DNA from: Atrichornis clamosus
Lineage: Eukaryota; Chordata; Aves; Passeriformes; Menuridae
Length of the DNA: 64,000 bases
Assembly (NCBI GenBank): GCA_013400975.1
Contig: WBMZ01003465.1
Span: 1 to 64,000, forward strand
Direction of reading: 5' to 3'
Under the pieces are notes generated by a model. It was not told the origin of the DNA. It searched no databases and saw only the letters and a list, made by a program, of their open reading frames with translations. The translations under genes were made by a program, and so were the position numbers. Positions 40,001-55,000 of the stretch are shown here, one piece after another (the stretch's first letter is position 1; each line of letters opens with the position of its first letter).

Positions 40001-43000
40001 GCAACACTGATTTTCTACAGCAAAAGAAACCGAATTTGAAGCAGTCAACTTCACAAAAAATCTTAAGCATGGCTAAATTCACCCAGAGCTTCCCTGAGAC
40101 AGGCTGCAGCCAGAAGCTTACAGGAACCTATTTGGTATATTATGGAAGTTAGAGGTTGAATGAATGGAAGCAAAAGTGAATGGCAGAAACACAATTTCTA
40201 GGGGAAGGAATGTGCTTGACAGGTAGAGTGAAACTCGGAAGAGATCTTTTTACCGTCTGTTCCTTCTACAGTCCAAGACTGCACAACAGCCAACCAAAAC
40301 CCTAAAATCTCCTTAAATGCTTGTGCCAGAAGGACCTAAGAAGTAGTGTAGAAATTTAGAGACAAAACAACTTCACTGAATACAAACTAAAACAATGAAG
40401 GCAAAATGCACACAATCTGCAGATAGAAGATTTGAAAATGGCAGAAAAAAATATTAACAGTGCAAATCTACAACTTCTGTGGAATACAAACATCTGTTAA
40501 ATATTCTCAGAATATTTACTGGTTCATGATTAGAAAGGAAACTTATGCAATTAATCTTTACATCAGGAAAAGCAAAGATGCATTCTGAAGTGTTTGATAA
40601 AACAATATTATGAAAATATTCTACTTTTTTAAATACAATATTCTCTTTTTTATTGATAAAGAAAAGCAAAATTACCTTTTGTTCATTCAGCAGGTCTGTA
40701 ATGGTTTGTGACATTTCATCCAAACTCTGTGCTGCCTTGACCAGGTTATGTAGAGCACGTACATGCTGGTGAAGAGGTTCAAAGTCACAAAGTATGGGAA
40801 CCCTTAAAAAGAGTACAGGATTAGGGGTTTTTTTTAAACACACTGTTAGTTTAATATTCCAATATATTAAATTCTTATGTGTATATCTCAACAACACTAA
40901 GCTTCCCTGTGTATAAAGTTTGTACTTTCTTCATTTCATCTATTTTCTATGGAAAAAATTCTACTAAGACCACCTGGTATTTGTGTTTAAAATTAAAACC
41001 TTGAGAACTTTTAAGGAGTAGATAACAATAAACACAATGATGGCCAAGTAGTATGTCAGTCTTCCCTTCCAAGGAAAACACTTGCCAGTAGTACCTGGAG
41101 TTCCAGTAACAGTAACAGAATTGGTATGATTAGATCTCGAACTGAAGCACTTATGTTTGCAAATGACTCTATTTTTCTCTCCAGTTGGATTCTCTCCAAT
41201 CCAGCTCTTCCTTTGAAGGAGCAATTATTCTCTACTATCTTACTTTCATGACAGGTAACCTAAATTAAACGACTGATTAATGTGTTGGGATCACATTGCA
41301 AGTGGTGCAAGATAAGTTGAAAATATGAAGCAAGAGTTCATTTAGACTGACAATACAGTAAAAGCAGATTGCATCTCAATGTATTCTGCATTCCCTAATC
41401 AATATATAGGGCAAGTGGCATCTAGTCTATTTTTGCAGAACTAAGATTTCAATAATTGCTCACACATATAATTTCAGAAGACTGAAGCACTGCAAGTAAA
41501 TTGAAACATCATTTTAATTATATAGCTCAGGGGTTCAGTGCTGATAGAAAAGGACTTTTTGCTGGGTCTCAGTTTTGCTTACTGCTTGCTCTTTATATGT
41601 TAAATGAAAATACCAAAGAAAGCAGCGCTCTGGAGTTTCTTCTGAAGCTCAGAGTCTACCCAAGGTGTGTGACAGCTTTGCCCACTCAAGTTGCAAGTTC
41701 ACCACAATCATCTTTATTTCCACCAAATGCAACCCGCAGCCCAGAAACCATGAGGAACGTGACATAATCCCACCTCTATTGCCATCAAGTGGAAAGCTAT
41801 GTCACTACAATTTAGCTCAACTAGAACATCCTAGTTAGCTTCGTTTTCTCACAACAGCAAGGCAAAATTCTTCCTGAACTCAGGATAAACTTCCCTGGAA
41901 GGCTGCAAAATTCTCACAATTCAAAAAAATCAGGTAAACATTAGCAACAAGATCTGATAGCTTGCTTTTTTTTTTTTTCCCCTGCAGAATCGATTAGGAG
42001 TAAGCCTAAGAGCAGAAGAGAAATTAAAAGGGTACATCAGCTACAACATGACCTAGGGCAAATCCATTCTCATACTGACTAAGCTCACTACACTTATTGT
42101 GAACACCAACAATACCATATAGTCAGGCACTCTGAACCAAAAAGAATGCCAGTAAAATACAGAGGTGAAAAAAGCAGTGAATTCAGCTCCTGCCTAAACC
42201 ACAATAACAAGTATCAGGCTGACACTGCCGCTGAGACTGACAGATGGCAGTGAAGCATCCTTCTCGCGCATTTACCTTTGTAAATGCAGTAACACCTTTG
42301 TGGGACTGTAGTCCCGAGGCTAAAAAAAAAATTAAGAAGAGGAATCTCAGCCAATCTCTAACTGCAGATCTCTTCAAGGAGAAGGATGATGATACAAGCA
42401 GCATCTGAATGTGGTCATACTGATAGATCTCCATCTCCTCCTAGACAGAACCTTACACAGAACTTGCTACTCTCCATTGTCTTGATTGGCATTTCTCCAC
42501 CTTGATTGCTCTAGGCTTAAGACGTAGGAGTTTGAAAGCTCACCCTAACAGTCATCTTTTTCAGAAAGACATCTCCGAGTCCTAGATAAGGAACTAATGC
42601 TGTCAAATTGCTTGTGAGACAAACCAGTAGCTTTCCTGTCTACATATGCATGTCTGCTTCTTGTTGGGAAATAAGAAACATAGAAATAGAGCTTCTACTC
42701 AAAATGATGGATTTCCATAGACAGCAGAGGCACTTAGAGAATACACCTTTTAGTAAAATCAATGTAATAAAATCAGTCAGAGAAAAAGCAGTAATTGAAT
42801 ATAGGAGATCTCTATGATCTCATGCTGAGCTAAAGACATTTATTTTATTTCCTCCAGAATACCACACAACAAAGAACAAAAGAAAAAAAATCAAATCTCA
42901 TTCTGATGTGACAAAACAAAGTTATGAGTTTATCTCAGTTTAAAACTGACAACAATTTTTTTCGCTTTTTAGCTACGAGGTAGCTCAAATGAACACCCAA

Positions 43001-46000
43001 AATCTTTTACATCTCCATACAGAATAGACGTGTTCAAATCATCAGAGCTTGAGTACATACATACCTACATTGAGTGAAGACCATTGTTTAAGAATGGTAA
43101 CAGTTCAGAAAATATCCTTGTCTGTTCTTTATGGAAAATGAATTAAGGGGGTGGAAAACCAAAGAGAGTGGGACCACCAGGGGAAGCTATTTCCATAATT
43201 CACAATGGTTAAAAAGGTGCTTTACCTGAGTAATGGTTGTACTTCTGAAGGACAGAAAGACTGCAAAAATTGCAAGTCACTCAATGAGATATCTGGAAGC
43301 TCACTGTCAAATCTGCGAGGTTTTCGTGTCTGTATAGAAGACAACAATTTACACATTTTTGTAAGGGAGGATTAAAAAGAGCTTAATAAATGACATGTGA
43401 AAATTGGCAGTAAACTGATTCTTTAATTTTAAAGAAGCCATATCTGGTCCCATACCTCTAAAAAAAATCCCTTTACATTTGGAATCACTCTATCCCTGGT
43501 GCCTTGGGCAGCAGGAGAAAAGAGTATTTCAGTTGAAAGGAACCTACAATAAACATCCAGTTCAACTTCCTCCCTACTACCAAGCTTCATAAACATTACG
43601 GATGTGTTTAAAAGTTAAGGGATAAGAGATGGCACTAAAGCATTATTTATTGTGCTGCTAAACATATTAATTCAGTTCAGTATTTGAAACATTGAAGTGA
43701 GTACCATTCTTATTCTCTAAATATCCTTTAAAAAAAAAAGCTGCAAAGGAGAAGCTGAAAAGGTTAAAAAGGCAAAGTGAGATGGCAACATTAGAATCAG
43801 AGAGTTAGCTTACTTCATTTAACCAAGGTGTATGAAGTCAAAGCTAACAGGCAATGCTTAATTACAGCAATACTTTTTCATCCCTTCATGTTATCACCCA
43901 ATTAAGAGACGAAAAAGCTTTTCCACGCATTCAGATTATCAGAAAACATGGAAACCTTTTACTTGCTTTTACCATCCAATTAACTTTATTGCTCTATTAT
44001 TCACAAGACAATTAGATGATCCAAGTATTCCTCCTGGCTTCTTTTTTCTGACCATTAAGAGCAAATTTTTTTTCAATGCCACAGACTAAAAAAGGACTGG
44101 ATAAAAATGAGAGTTGACATTTCTTCTCCTACTACACTGCAAGTTTCAAACCAGTGTTAATATAGGTCACTTGAAATGGCAAAGAAGACTAGCTCCCAGG
44201 TTTTTCATTTGTGTCACAGCAATGTAGAAGGCATACAGCTTTAATGAATTAAGCCTGAGATTTTCTTTTATGAAACTACATAGAAATTAAATAAACCCAA
44301 AAATACGAATACATACACAAAAGGATGGAGGCCAGGAGTCAAGTCCTCTAAACAAACGATTCCTTAGAAAAGACTTCCCTGAAAAAAAAAAAGACAAAGA
44401 AACAACTTAAAGGAAGAAATGCAACAATGTCTCAAGACAAATCAATTAAAGTTACAGCAGTTTAACATCTGAACTACGTTTGAAAGCGTTACTACTTACC
44501 TTGTTGACAACACACAATTGCAAAAGGCCACAGAACATCAGCCAAAAACCACCATTCAAGTGGAACTCCCTTCATGGAAGCCTCTTTTTGCTTAATGTTC
44601 ACTCAGGCAAAAGCCTCGATCTGTTCTGCATTTTCACTGTAATCTTGCTCATCTCCTTTCTAAAAATTTTGATAAACTTTTGCTCAATTTTCTTATTTTA
44701 TCTCCATTCAGAATGTAAATTGTAGACTTTGCAGAAGAAATAATCAGAATTCTTTTACCAGAATCTTTGTTTTTAACTTTTTTTTTTTTTTTAACTTCTG
44801 GTCAAGGTCTTTAGATGCAGGTCTGAATTCTTGGGTTTTTCTGAAGTAGTTCAGAAGAAGTCACAGCAATACCCAAATATTCAGTAATGGTTTTAGAAAT
44901 GTTATTTAAAAGAACAATAAAGCTCACAAGGCATGTTTAAACAGAAACAGTATTAAAACGTGATAATTAGAAATCTTATATTTTAGAAACACTAATCACA
45001 ACTTTCATATTGTTTTGGATAATTTATATAAAGTAGTTAATTTATTTGATTCTTAAAAAAATATTTTGTTCATAATAGGACCAGCATGCACTTATTTAAG
45101 TAAAAAAGATGTTTCAGGTATTAAAGTTAGAATATAATGAAAATATTTTAACTACAAAGACAAGAGATACACTTCAACACAATTCTGACTTGACAGAAGA
45201 GAAAGTACTTACTAAACAGTTTACCGAAAGATTCCCTTTTTGCCTTTTCAGCTTCATATAGGTGTTTCCCATCTTTTATTAATGCACCTGCCCACTGTGA
45301 AAGGGAAAAATACATAGCTAGTTGTTAATTTATACACTGACATAAATGTTTGGTCTCAAACTTTTACTTACTTACCTCCCTGTAGTGTTTTATGAACATT
45401 TTTCTCCTCACAACCTCCACAACAGCTAGACAGTACATCTGAGGAACAGTGCTGAGAGCCTCTACAACTTTGACCCTTTCCAGGAGCTCTGTTACAAGAC
45501 GAAGCAGGGCTTGTAGTTTCTCTCCATCTTGGTCAGCATGAAGCATTACAAAACAACACCACCTACAAAAGTAAGTTACACTTTAGAAGATCACAACTTA
45601 GCAATTTTTTTCATTTAAATCAGATTAGGAACACATCCAAATGAAAGAACAATGACACCATTTCATACGGGACAAGAGGCTACCTGAAAGTACCAAACTA
45701 CTCAGAATTCAGTAGTCACCTTGCAGTTTCCTAGTAATTTCTCAGAGTAAAATATCCGCATCAGTGCTCAAAAAATTAACATTTACCACCATTTAAGGAA
45801 TTGTTTTTGACAAGTAATGCTCTTCGCATAAATAACGTTAGGAGTAATAATAATGCAACTTCCTCCAGCAGAATTTTAAAAAGCTGAGGAAAAAAAATGA
45901 CTACTTTTTGTTTATAAATCTTAAAAATGCTTATTGAAAAGAGTTTGACAGATGTATTGTTGGAATGCTGTCAAAGAAATAAGAACACAACACTGTTTGG

Positions 46001-49000
46001 GAAGTTCACACGATGTACTCATGCACTGCAAGTAACAGACCGTGTAACATACAAAATCTCACATCTTGTAACTGCATCTGCAATTATCTTAATCATACAA
46101 TCAATAGATAAAATTCTAGCACAGTCACCAACATAACTAAACCACAGGATAACTACTGAAAAGGTTATTTACTGCTGTGCTTGAGGAAAAACATTACTGC
46201 AACTTTGCCACCAGAGAAGACATAAGGCAGAGGTATATCCCACAAGTAACAAAAAGATATAAAATTGCTTTTATTGATAGAAGTGAAGTAAAAGTGAAAC
46301 AACAAATACAAACAAGTCAACATTAAACAATGAGGAATATATACTAACAGAGAAACTACAAGACGCACTCTTGACTTTCTCACAGTAACGATTTCCTTAA
46401 GACATGCATTCCTTAAACAGCTTTGCTGCAGTGGAAGTAATGTGAAGTTGAAAAGTTTTAACTTACTTCAGTCTGACTTGCAGATTATTTGCAAGCTCCT
46501 GTTTGGCAGTGGTACATTTCTGTTTAATATCTAACAGTTTTCTGTGATTAGTTAACATAATCATCAGCTGATTTGCATGACTCAAACACAAATCAGGCAG
46601 CACAGAAGGATCTTTCAAGTTCTCCGCTCTCTTCTGATTAGCCAAAAATCCCTAGAGGAAGAAAGACATTTGTTATACAAGCTTTGTGACACTCAGAAAG
46701 CATGGAAGTGATACATCTTCTCTAAGAATGCAAGAATTTTAACAAACTTACTGTAACCATTGAGAAGTATAACAGAATGATACATGGAGAAATCAAGTGC
46801 CAAAGCTGCTTTCTTTCCGTTCTATAATCCAGTCCAAATCAATCTTAATCTGTATTTCATTCTCAAACAGTTACTAATAACCCTAATAGAACTTTATATA
46901 ACTAACCAACATCAGTAAAAGAATACAAAAGTTAACACAGCAGAAAAGTAGCTACTAGCATGAACCATCATTCTCATTTCTGCATCTTTTTAACTTCTGG
47001 TATATGCAAGATTTAAGATCAGCTTAGAGCATGTTCAATACTACTGTGGGCTAAAGAACTTATTTCTTGCCTAAAGAAATTCACACATGAAACTAATTCT
47101 TCTCAAGAGCCAAGATCACAGCCAGACTTGCATGTAGAATGCAACCTTATATCATAAGAAAAGGAACAGACAACTTATAAAAAGAAATGGCAAGGATGAA
47201 GATTTGCAAGCTGAAGTCTCTGCCAAGTCTTAAAATGGTACAAATTCTAAATTTACAGTAGCATTTATTCAAAGTGAAGAAGTATCTTTCCAACTGAACG
47301 TTAGGCATCTCACTCCAAAGTAGGAATGGTAAACTTGAAGGAGGCTCTTCATCCAAGTGAAGAGGGAAGAAATAGCTAAAACCACCACAACATGGGCAAC
47401 CAAGCCTAAAGATGGGAAGACTAGCTTAGTCATCATACTGAATTCACTTGGATTTAGCACTGGCCTACAATATTACCACCGCAAGACTGAGTTTAGCATA
47501 AACTTACTTCTAAACTTACTCACTGAATTTATCTGAGACAGGCTCCACTTTTAAACAATGCTGCCAGAAGTACTGGTAGTAGCCACCTTTACATACCAGA
47601 CCAAGAGGAAACAGGGAGCCTGGGTCCCACACAACTGTCAGCTCACCACTTCCCTCCTCAAAAGGGGCCCCCCCCCAAGAGAGGGAAGCAAGATTGTTCA
47701 TTTATTCCTATTAATATTATATCAATGTGCAAGCAGGAAGAAGAAAGTCGTGCCTTTCTTCACAGACCCAGCTCTGAGGTCATGGTGAAAATCTGAACAT
47801 CATCAAGTAATGTCAAATAGATTTTTATATACTTTCAGTTACAAAAAAGGCATTAAAGGACAAAATTATCAGGTTAACTGAAGCACTTTACAGAAACTGT
47901 ATTTAATAAAGTAACTTTCATATATCACTGGAGTGTTTTTTTAAAAATAGAAGCTGTATATACATTTCAAATTGTTTTTAATCAAATTTTTATCACTTAA
48001 AATGACACTGTCCAGTGAAGGCACACTACTCTCTCTCCTCGTTATAAGACTGATGATCAAACATTAAGCCCATTACCTCTTCCCCTATCCTGTATTAATG
48101 AGTGACAAATTACCAAGAACTCAGTATTTCCCTTCAAAATTAATCTACTTAACTCTTATTCCCTATCTTCAACTAAAGTTCTGATTTTCTACAGTTGTAA
48201 ACCAAGTGAAAACATGACCACAAGACACAAGAAGTGCCAGTACTTAAAAGTCAAATTACGATGAAATAGCATATTTTTTAACAACTCCAGTGTGATATGT
48301 TGAAAACTATCTTGCATAAAGACATGCAATAGTTCTACCTAACAGCATACACAAATCAAAGTCTACCATCTTCCAATGTTGCACACACAACTGTGTATTA
48401 CCTGAGCAAGTTCTTTTTGTTCATTCACCAGTCTGCTGCAGCTTGCTATCATCTGGTCCAATGCATAGAGTCTATCCTCAAGACCTTTAATAGCCTTCAT
48501 GTTCTGATTATCTAGTTTGGCGATAGTTTGGCGACATTCTGCCAGAAATGGTTGGATGATCCTTGGATCAAGCTAAAAAAAAAAAGTTTATTAGTGGTTG
48601 TCACACTGAAAGATGATTTAAGCCAGCTAAATGAGAGGTTTTTAACCTCAACATTTTTGGTTTTTCTTTTTTGTAGTCTAATGTGTGACTAAATCTGTCA
48701 TCTGTTTCAAAATCTGAGTAAGTGTGGATTCTACAGCACAACATGAATTTCTCTGAAGCATTCCAACCAGGCACTCATGGAAATCAGGATCCTTATAAGG
48801 GGAAGGGACATTGGTTGAGGAGACAAGGTAAGGGGCTGGGGGAAGAGGCAGTTTAACTAATAGATAGTCTGCCCTGGAACAGAGTCCATACAGCTACAAT
48901 CAAAACAAATCATGAATGTGACTCAATGGAAAGCGCTGAAGGGAGGGTGGTGGGGAAAAACTGCAAGAACCATCAATCTTTTCCCACTAAATGAATGTTT

Positions 49001-52000
49001 TCATGACTACTTAGACAAGCAGATCACTTCCAAGCAACTGGAAAAGATGCCATGGAAAAATATTATCTTTGTTATACTTCTAGCTAGTTTTTTTCATCAT
49101 AGAAATGCATTTTAAAAATTATTCCATCACATTCCTTCACAGGCCATTATCCAGTAAAAAGAACTATTTGAAACATTAGGAGACTACCAATGTCCACAAA
49201 TATTAAGAGTGACTTCAAGTTTCACTATAAGAGTAGTGAATTAAATTAAGAGATCTAGAAATAACATAGGTAATTGCAACATCTTATGAAGGTCAGAGTT
49301 TAGTCTCAACCTGGAATGTATTAGTTAGGAACATAGTAAAGATTATTAGATGTTAGCAGAAGGATGAACAAATTTACTCAAATTTATCCAAAATGGTTAT
49401 GATATGCCATCTCTTATATGAGAATCTACTGAAAAGGATGCTATTTGTGAGGCCACAGCAGCTGTCACAGCACTGGCTTCTTTCATCAACATGCAGGGTT
49501 TATACCACTTACAGAGCACACAAATTAACCCTCAAAAAAGAAAGCATTTATATGACTCAATAGTAACATAAGTAAAAGTACTATTTTCCCCTCAATCTAC
49601 TATTTAAATGCATTTAAGTTTTCACATACAGCACTTCTTCATTCTGGAAACAATCTTATGAGGTATAGATAGAGGAATCTGGAGAGAAGAAGCATTTACA
49701 AATTAAGGAGCAATTAAAAAGGTCTTCCATTTACTTCAAACAAAAAAAAATCCCAACAAACCAAAGACTTCATGGAAAGGTATCAAAAACTAGTAATTAG
49801 CCCAGGACTACTCAGAAAAAATAATTAGTGCTGTGTATTAATGTCACAAAATTTATCTAAATTCTCTGAAAACAAAAAAGGTTAATTTTTACAATGTGAT
49901 GTCTTATGAATCTTGGTCTTTCTCAAGTCACTTGACCGTCTTCAAGAACCAGCAACAAAAGCAGTCTCTGGTATTTAACCAGACTGATTTTATAGGATCT
50001 TCTTCACTGCCATCCTATTCAGCATTACTCTCCTGTGACATCCTGAATTAGTCCACTGCAGCATCCAGCAGAGTTTAATAACAGACAAAATACTAAAGAA
50101 TAATATGGTGGGGTTTTTTTCTTTTTACCTTCTTAAAGGTGTTTTATCTCTGTTTACAAAGAACTCCTATTCCTCTCATTCTGTGCTAACCTATTTCCTC
50201 CATTCATGCTCTTCATTCCATCTTCAACCTAACTGCATCTGTAGCATTCACCTCTACTTTCACTGGTAGATAATATTGCTCTCCTTATCTTTTAAAAGCA
50301 TCCTCTTTTTCTAGCCTCTTATTTAAGTGGCTACAACAGCACTTAAAAGAAACATGTGGTTAGCTGCTACATACCCACTGCTTTCACTGCACCCTAGGTT
50401 CCTGCAATTAGAAGTGTATTTTGTAGGAACACCTAGAGGTTAGAATCATCAGAAACTTAGCAGCACTCTGTGCAACACACCAGTTATGTCAAGAATACCA
50501 GCATCGAAGGTACAAAGCTCTTACTCTGATGCTTTACACTTTCAGGAAAATCATACTTGAATTCTGTTTTCAAATAAGAATTGCAATCACAAATCATTTG
50601 TATGGTTTATATTTCCAAGAAGGAAAGGGCATGGGGAGAATGCAAGCAAAACAATTTTAAAAAGTTTGTGCCACTTTATTCTAGCTTGCTATGTCAAGTA
50701 TCATCTCAAATGAATATTAAAAGAACAATTATGTTGTAGGATTTTCTTTTCAGCTACAGGCCACTTCTGTTTTCAACTAATTCTAAATCAATGGTAACAA
50801 AGATTCAATCCTTTGTCTGTGCTGCTATCAAAACAGAGTAAATGAATGTTTTCCTAAGGAAAACCAGGAATACACTACTTCAAAGCTTTGGGGTTTTTTG
50901 GTGAACCAAAATGGATCAGGATTGATCAATCACAGTTGTGCTGATGTTGGCCAGAATACTGTGACTGAAGCACTGTCCCTACCTGCTAATTCTGCTTTTG
51001 CCAAGAATACAAAAAGAAACTTCATTTTTGCAGGTTCAATCACATTTTTTTCCCTAAAAAAATTGGCTTACGTTACAAAACAATTACAGGAGTTGAAATA
51101 AAGGATTTCTGCCTAATCTTAGATAAGACAAAGACAGAAAAGACTGTGTCTCTAAAATATGTGATATATGTCAGATAAGACTACGAGCTGATCAAAAAAG
51201 GTAGAGTATGCATGTAACCAAAGTACTTTTTGCATTTTTGTATCTTTAGAATCACCATGATTTATTTGGAAGCAATTGTTTAACGTCCATCTCTTAAAAT
51301 ACTGATTTTTAAAAGATACTACATTTGTATTCTGCGAATATTATGTACAAACTGAATTTACTGTCTCACAGTCGAACTAGTGAGTTTTGTTACTGATGTT
51401 TTAAATTAGCAGACAGTACCTTGTAGTGTTACTGAACAAACAGGACAGAGGATTGTCTCGGACTTCAGCAAATAGGAAGTCCTTTACACACAAAAATCAA
51501 TTATTGTTTTCGCTAAAGAAAACAACAACTTGTAATACCCAATCTTTCTCTTAGCCTTTTCTGCACTACTAAAATTTAGACAGCTCAAAATCCTGTACAG
51601 CCCTTAATATTAAACCAAATTCTCCAATTGCTTTTAAAACAGAACTGAAAAACCAATGTACAGAACTGACCACATCATATTATTCCATACAACAGATGGG
51701 TTTTAGAAATCACTGAGTCAGTCTTCCAGTCCTACCTTACAGAGGAAATAAAGTGTCAAAGGCAATAGAAATTGTTTTCTTTGTTCAAGGTGTGTTGTGT
51801 TGTAACAGTATGAAATGATACATATGCAAACAAGGCTAGACAATACAGGAAATATCAGCTACAGTGAAAGTAAATAGAGAATGAAAGCTATAGGCAAAAG
51901 AATTTTAAAAGGTTGTAATGCTCACTGATTAAAATAATAATTAGAAAAGTAAAGTGAGCAATCCTATATTCTTCTAGGCGCAGAAATACAAACTGACACT

Positions 52001-55000
52001 GCCCTGACCGACTGGGCCCTTCTGAGAACACCAGTATCAGCTAATAAAGAATGCAGAGATATAGTATATAAATTTACCACAATTAACCACATAAATTGGT
52101 TCTATATTTTAAGAAAAGCTTCGGTATTTTAAACTCAAAAAACATTAACTTTTGTCCATGAAAATCCTTACTTTTATTATGAATGTAGTTTCTATGAAAA
52201 AGGCAAAGCAAGAAGTAGTGTCACTTTGCTTATATGCTACAACAAGCTATTGGCTTTCCAAAAGGAATGGCTATTTGAGAAATAAGTAAGATAACAAGCA
52301 TTCACCGTAAAATTATACATCTTCCTAAAGATAATTCCTTAACACTCGAACTTACAGAACACTTTCCCAACCCTCAACCCTTCCCAATCTCTGCTTTGGC
52401 CTTCATTCAGAACGTTATCTGAGAAACAAGGAGTTACAGAGTTGACTCACTTCAAAAGCACCTGCATCTGGAAAATAAGCAGCAGCATTCAATGCAATGC
52501 AATTTGAAAAATCAGTAACTTACCCTGCTCATAGAATCAAAACATTTTCTGACCAGGGATTCAACATCATTAGGTCTATCTTGAACATTTATCCAGTCTA
52601 ACAAAGACACATTGAAGGAAGGTTGATCATCATCTTTCAGTTCTACTGATATTTCATTGTCCTGGACAGCAGCATTTTGACCAGATTCCTTATCATCTTT
52701 TACATTTTCAGGATCCGTGCCTTCCAAAGCTGAATGTTCAACTGACTTGCAAAATGACGCTAACACTGATTTACTGTTCACTTTAGATGTATCAGGATAA
52801 AGCACCAATTCAGCAGACTTCCCATCCTCAGTTTCTTCACTTTCTGCACCTCCATGTTCAGCTGAAGAATCCAGTCTTCCTAAACACTCTCTGTAACTAT
52901 GTCTTGTTAGGCACTCCAGCAGTGGTATCTTGGCCATGATAGAAACAGCAGAACCCAAGCTTTTTTCAAAAAGACAAAAGAAAAAAAAGTCAGTATCTTG
53001 AAGCCTATGTGACATGACATCTTAGATAAAAATCACCTTCAATATAAAGTACTATCTATTTTAGAAATGAAGCAGATTTCAAAGTTATTCTGGAACCGCT
53101 CTTTTTTACTTTTTTCTTTTAAATGCACAACTGGGACTTACATTTCCAATCTGCATGTATACCAATGCTTATTATCAAAGTTTTGAGTGTCCCCTGTCTG
53201 ACTGCTTTTGCAGAGTTTGAATAGTTTCTATATTTGGTAAAAGCTATGAAGCTCAACTTTTTCTTAAAGATAAAAAAACCCCCTCAAATATGTTTTAAGT
53301 ATCCAACATCCATTCATATTCTATTAAGTGATGCACTCATACAAATACCATAATTCTATAAAGGCTACAGAGACATAAAAGATTCTCTTTGAAGAAACAT
53401 GCAGAGTTTGCAGGACACAAGTATAGACACACACACATATATGCATGCCCCCTCACCCATTCAAAGGCATACAAATACACTTAAAGTTTGTGTTATGACT
53501 TCGTACTTCCAGCACAGATTGTAATTCTTAATATCTGTTCAAGTTATTAAAAACCAATTAATTCAAAAGTGTAAACAGGTATTTAAAAGATGTTAATGTC
53601 TAAATTTATTATCTAGCTATTTCCAGTGCACATTTGGAATTACTCCAGCTCTTAAGCAGCTGTTCATTAATAAGTTGTTCATTCCACATAATTCAATACA
53701 GGTTTCTTTATGCTGATGAACACAAGCAAAAGTGTCAGTTAAAAAAAACAACTAGCATAGAACAAAACGAATGTTCTCCATGATACATAATCAAATACAT
53801 GCTTGATTAATCAGAATAAGCACGAGGCATAAAATAGAGTTTAAAATGGCATAAATATGGAGATTAAGGCTGAATTTAACAGTAAACCTACTGTGTAAGT
53901 TTCAGCTTGATATCATCTATGGACTGCAAATAGCTTGAATACACATTTTCAAACTTGAAAAGCAGCTTTTGGTAAGAGTATGTACAATCTTCCAAGTTGG
54001 CCATAATGGCAGCCCAGCCTTGATGCTGAAGATGTTCATCATGCACAAGACCTTCACAAAAGGAGCAAAGCTTCTTGGCAACCTCATACATTTCCTGAAA
54101 AAACAATCAACAAAATACAAATCAGGTTATCATGGTAACTACATAAAAGATATTAACAGAAAAAGTATGAAATTTAAATAGCTAAAAATTTGTACTTCAT
54201 AAGAAATAAAATTTCCTTTTTTCCTAAAAAAAAAAAATTGATTAGATGACAAAAAAAGTAGATACTATTTACTGAGTAATATCTTCAAAACAGACAGGTG
54301 AAGATTGCAGTTCCAAAAACACCTTACAAAATTAATTAAATGCTGCTAATATAAAATATTCAGTGCACACACACATGAATAATAACCCTTGTACTAATAA
54401 TATGAGAGAAAAAACTGGCAATAAAGGTCCAATAATGGGAAAGTTTTGACAAGCCAAGCAGAAGCTCAGAACAAGACAATGAACTGCAGGATCTGCCAGC
54501 AAAAGCACAGGTGCATCAGAAGCAAGAAGAGATGCATGAGGAAACAGCAAGGCAAATAATTAATTGAAGCCTTTCACTGATTAATAAACCAGATGCAACA
54601 CAACGAGAGCAGTACAGTGTCCACAAAAAACTAAAACACCCTGAAACCTGGCATCTGCAAACCAAGGTGCAAGTTTTTCTGTTAAAGTACTCAATGACAC
54701 AGGCATTCTACTGCCATAAGAGGGTGAGAATTTACCACCCCACTTGGCAAAGTTATGACAGAGACCTACATATGGCAAGTATCACATCTTACTAAAAGTG
54801 TACTAACAGCAACACCCATTATAATCAATTCCAAAGTTTTAACTAATAGGAAGAGCAACTATTTTAAGTTCAGCAATTTAACCAAAAGGCTGTTCCCCTC
54901 AGAGGGCTTACTGAAACACCAAAAAGCAATATAAAAATGATACAATAAATCCTTCAGCTCAAAACTTTACCAATAACATACTCCATGAAAAGTATTTTCC

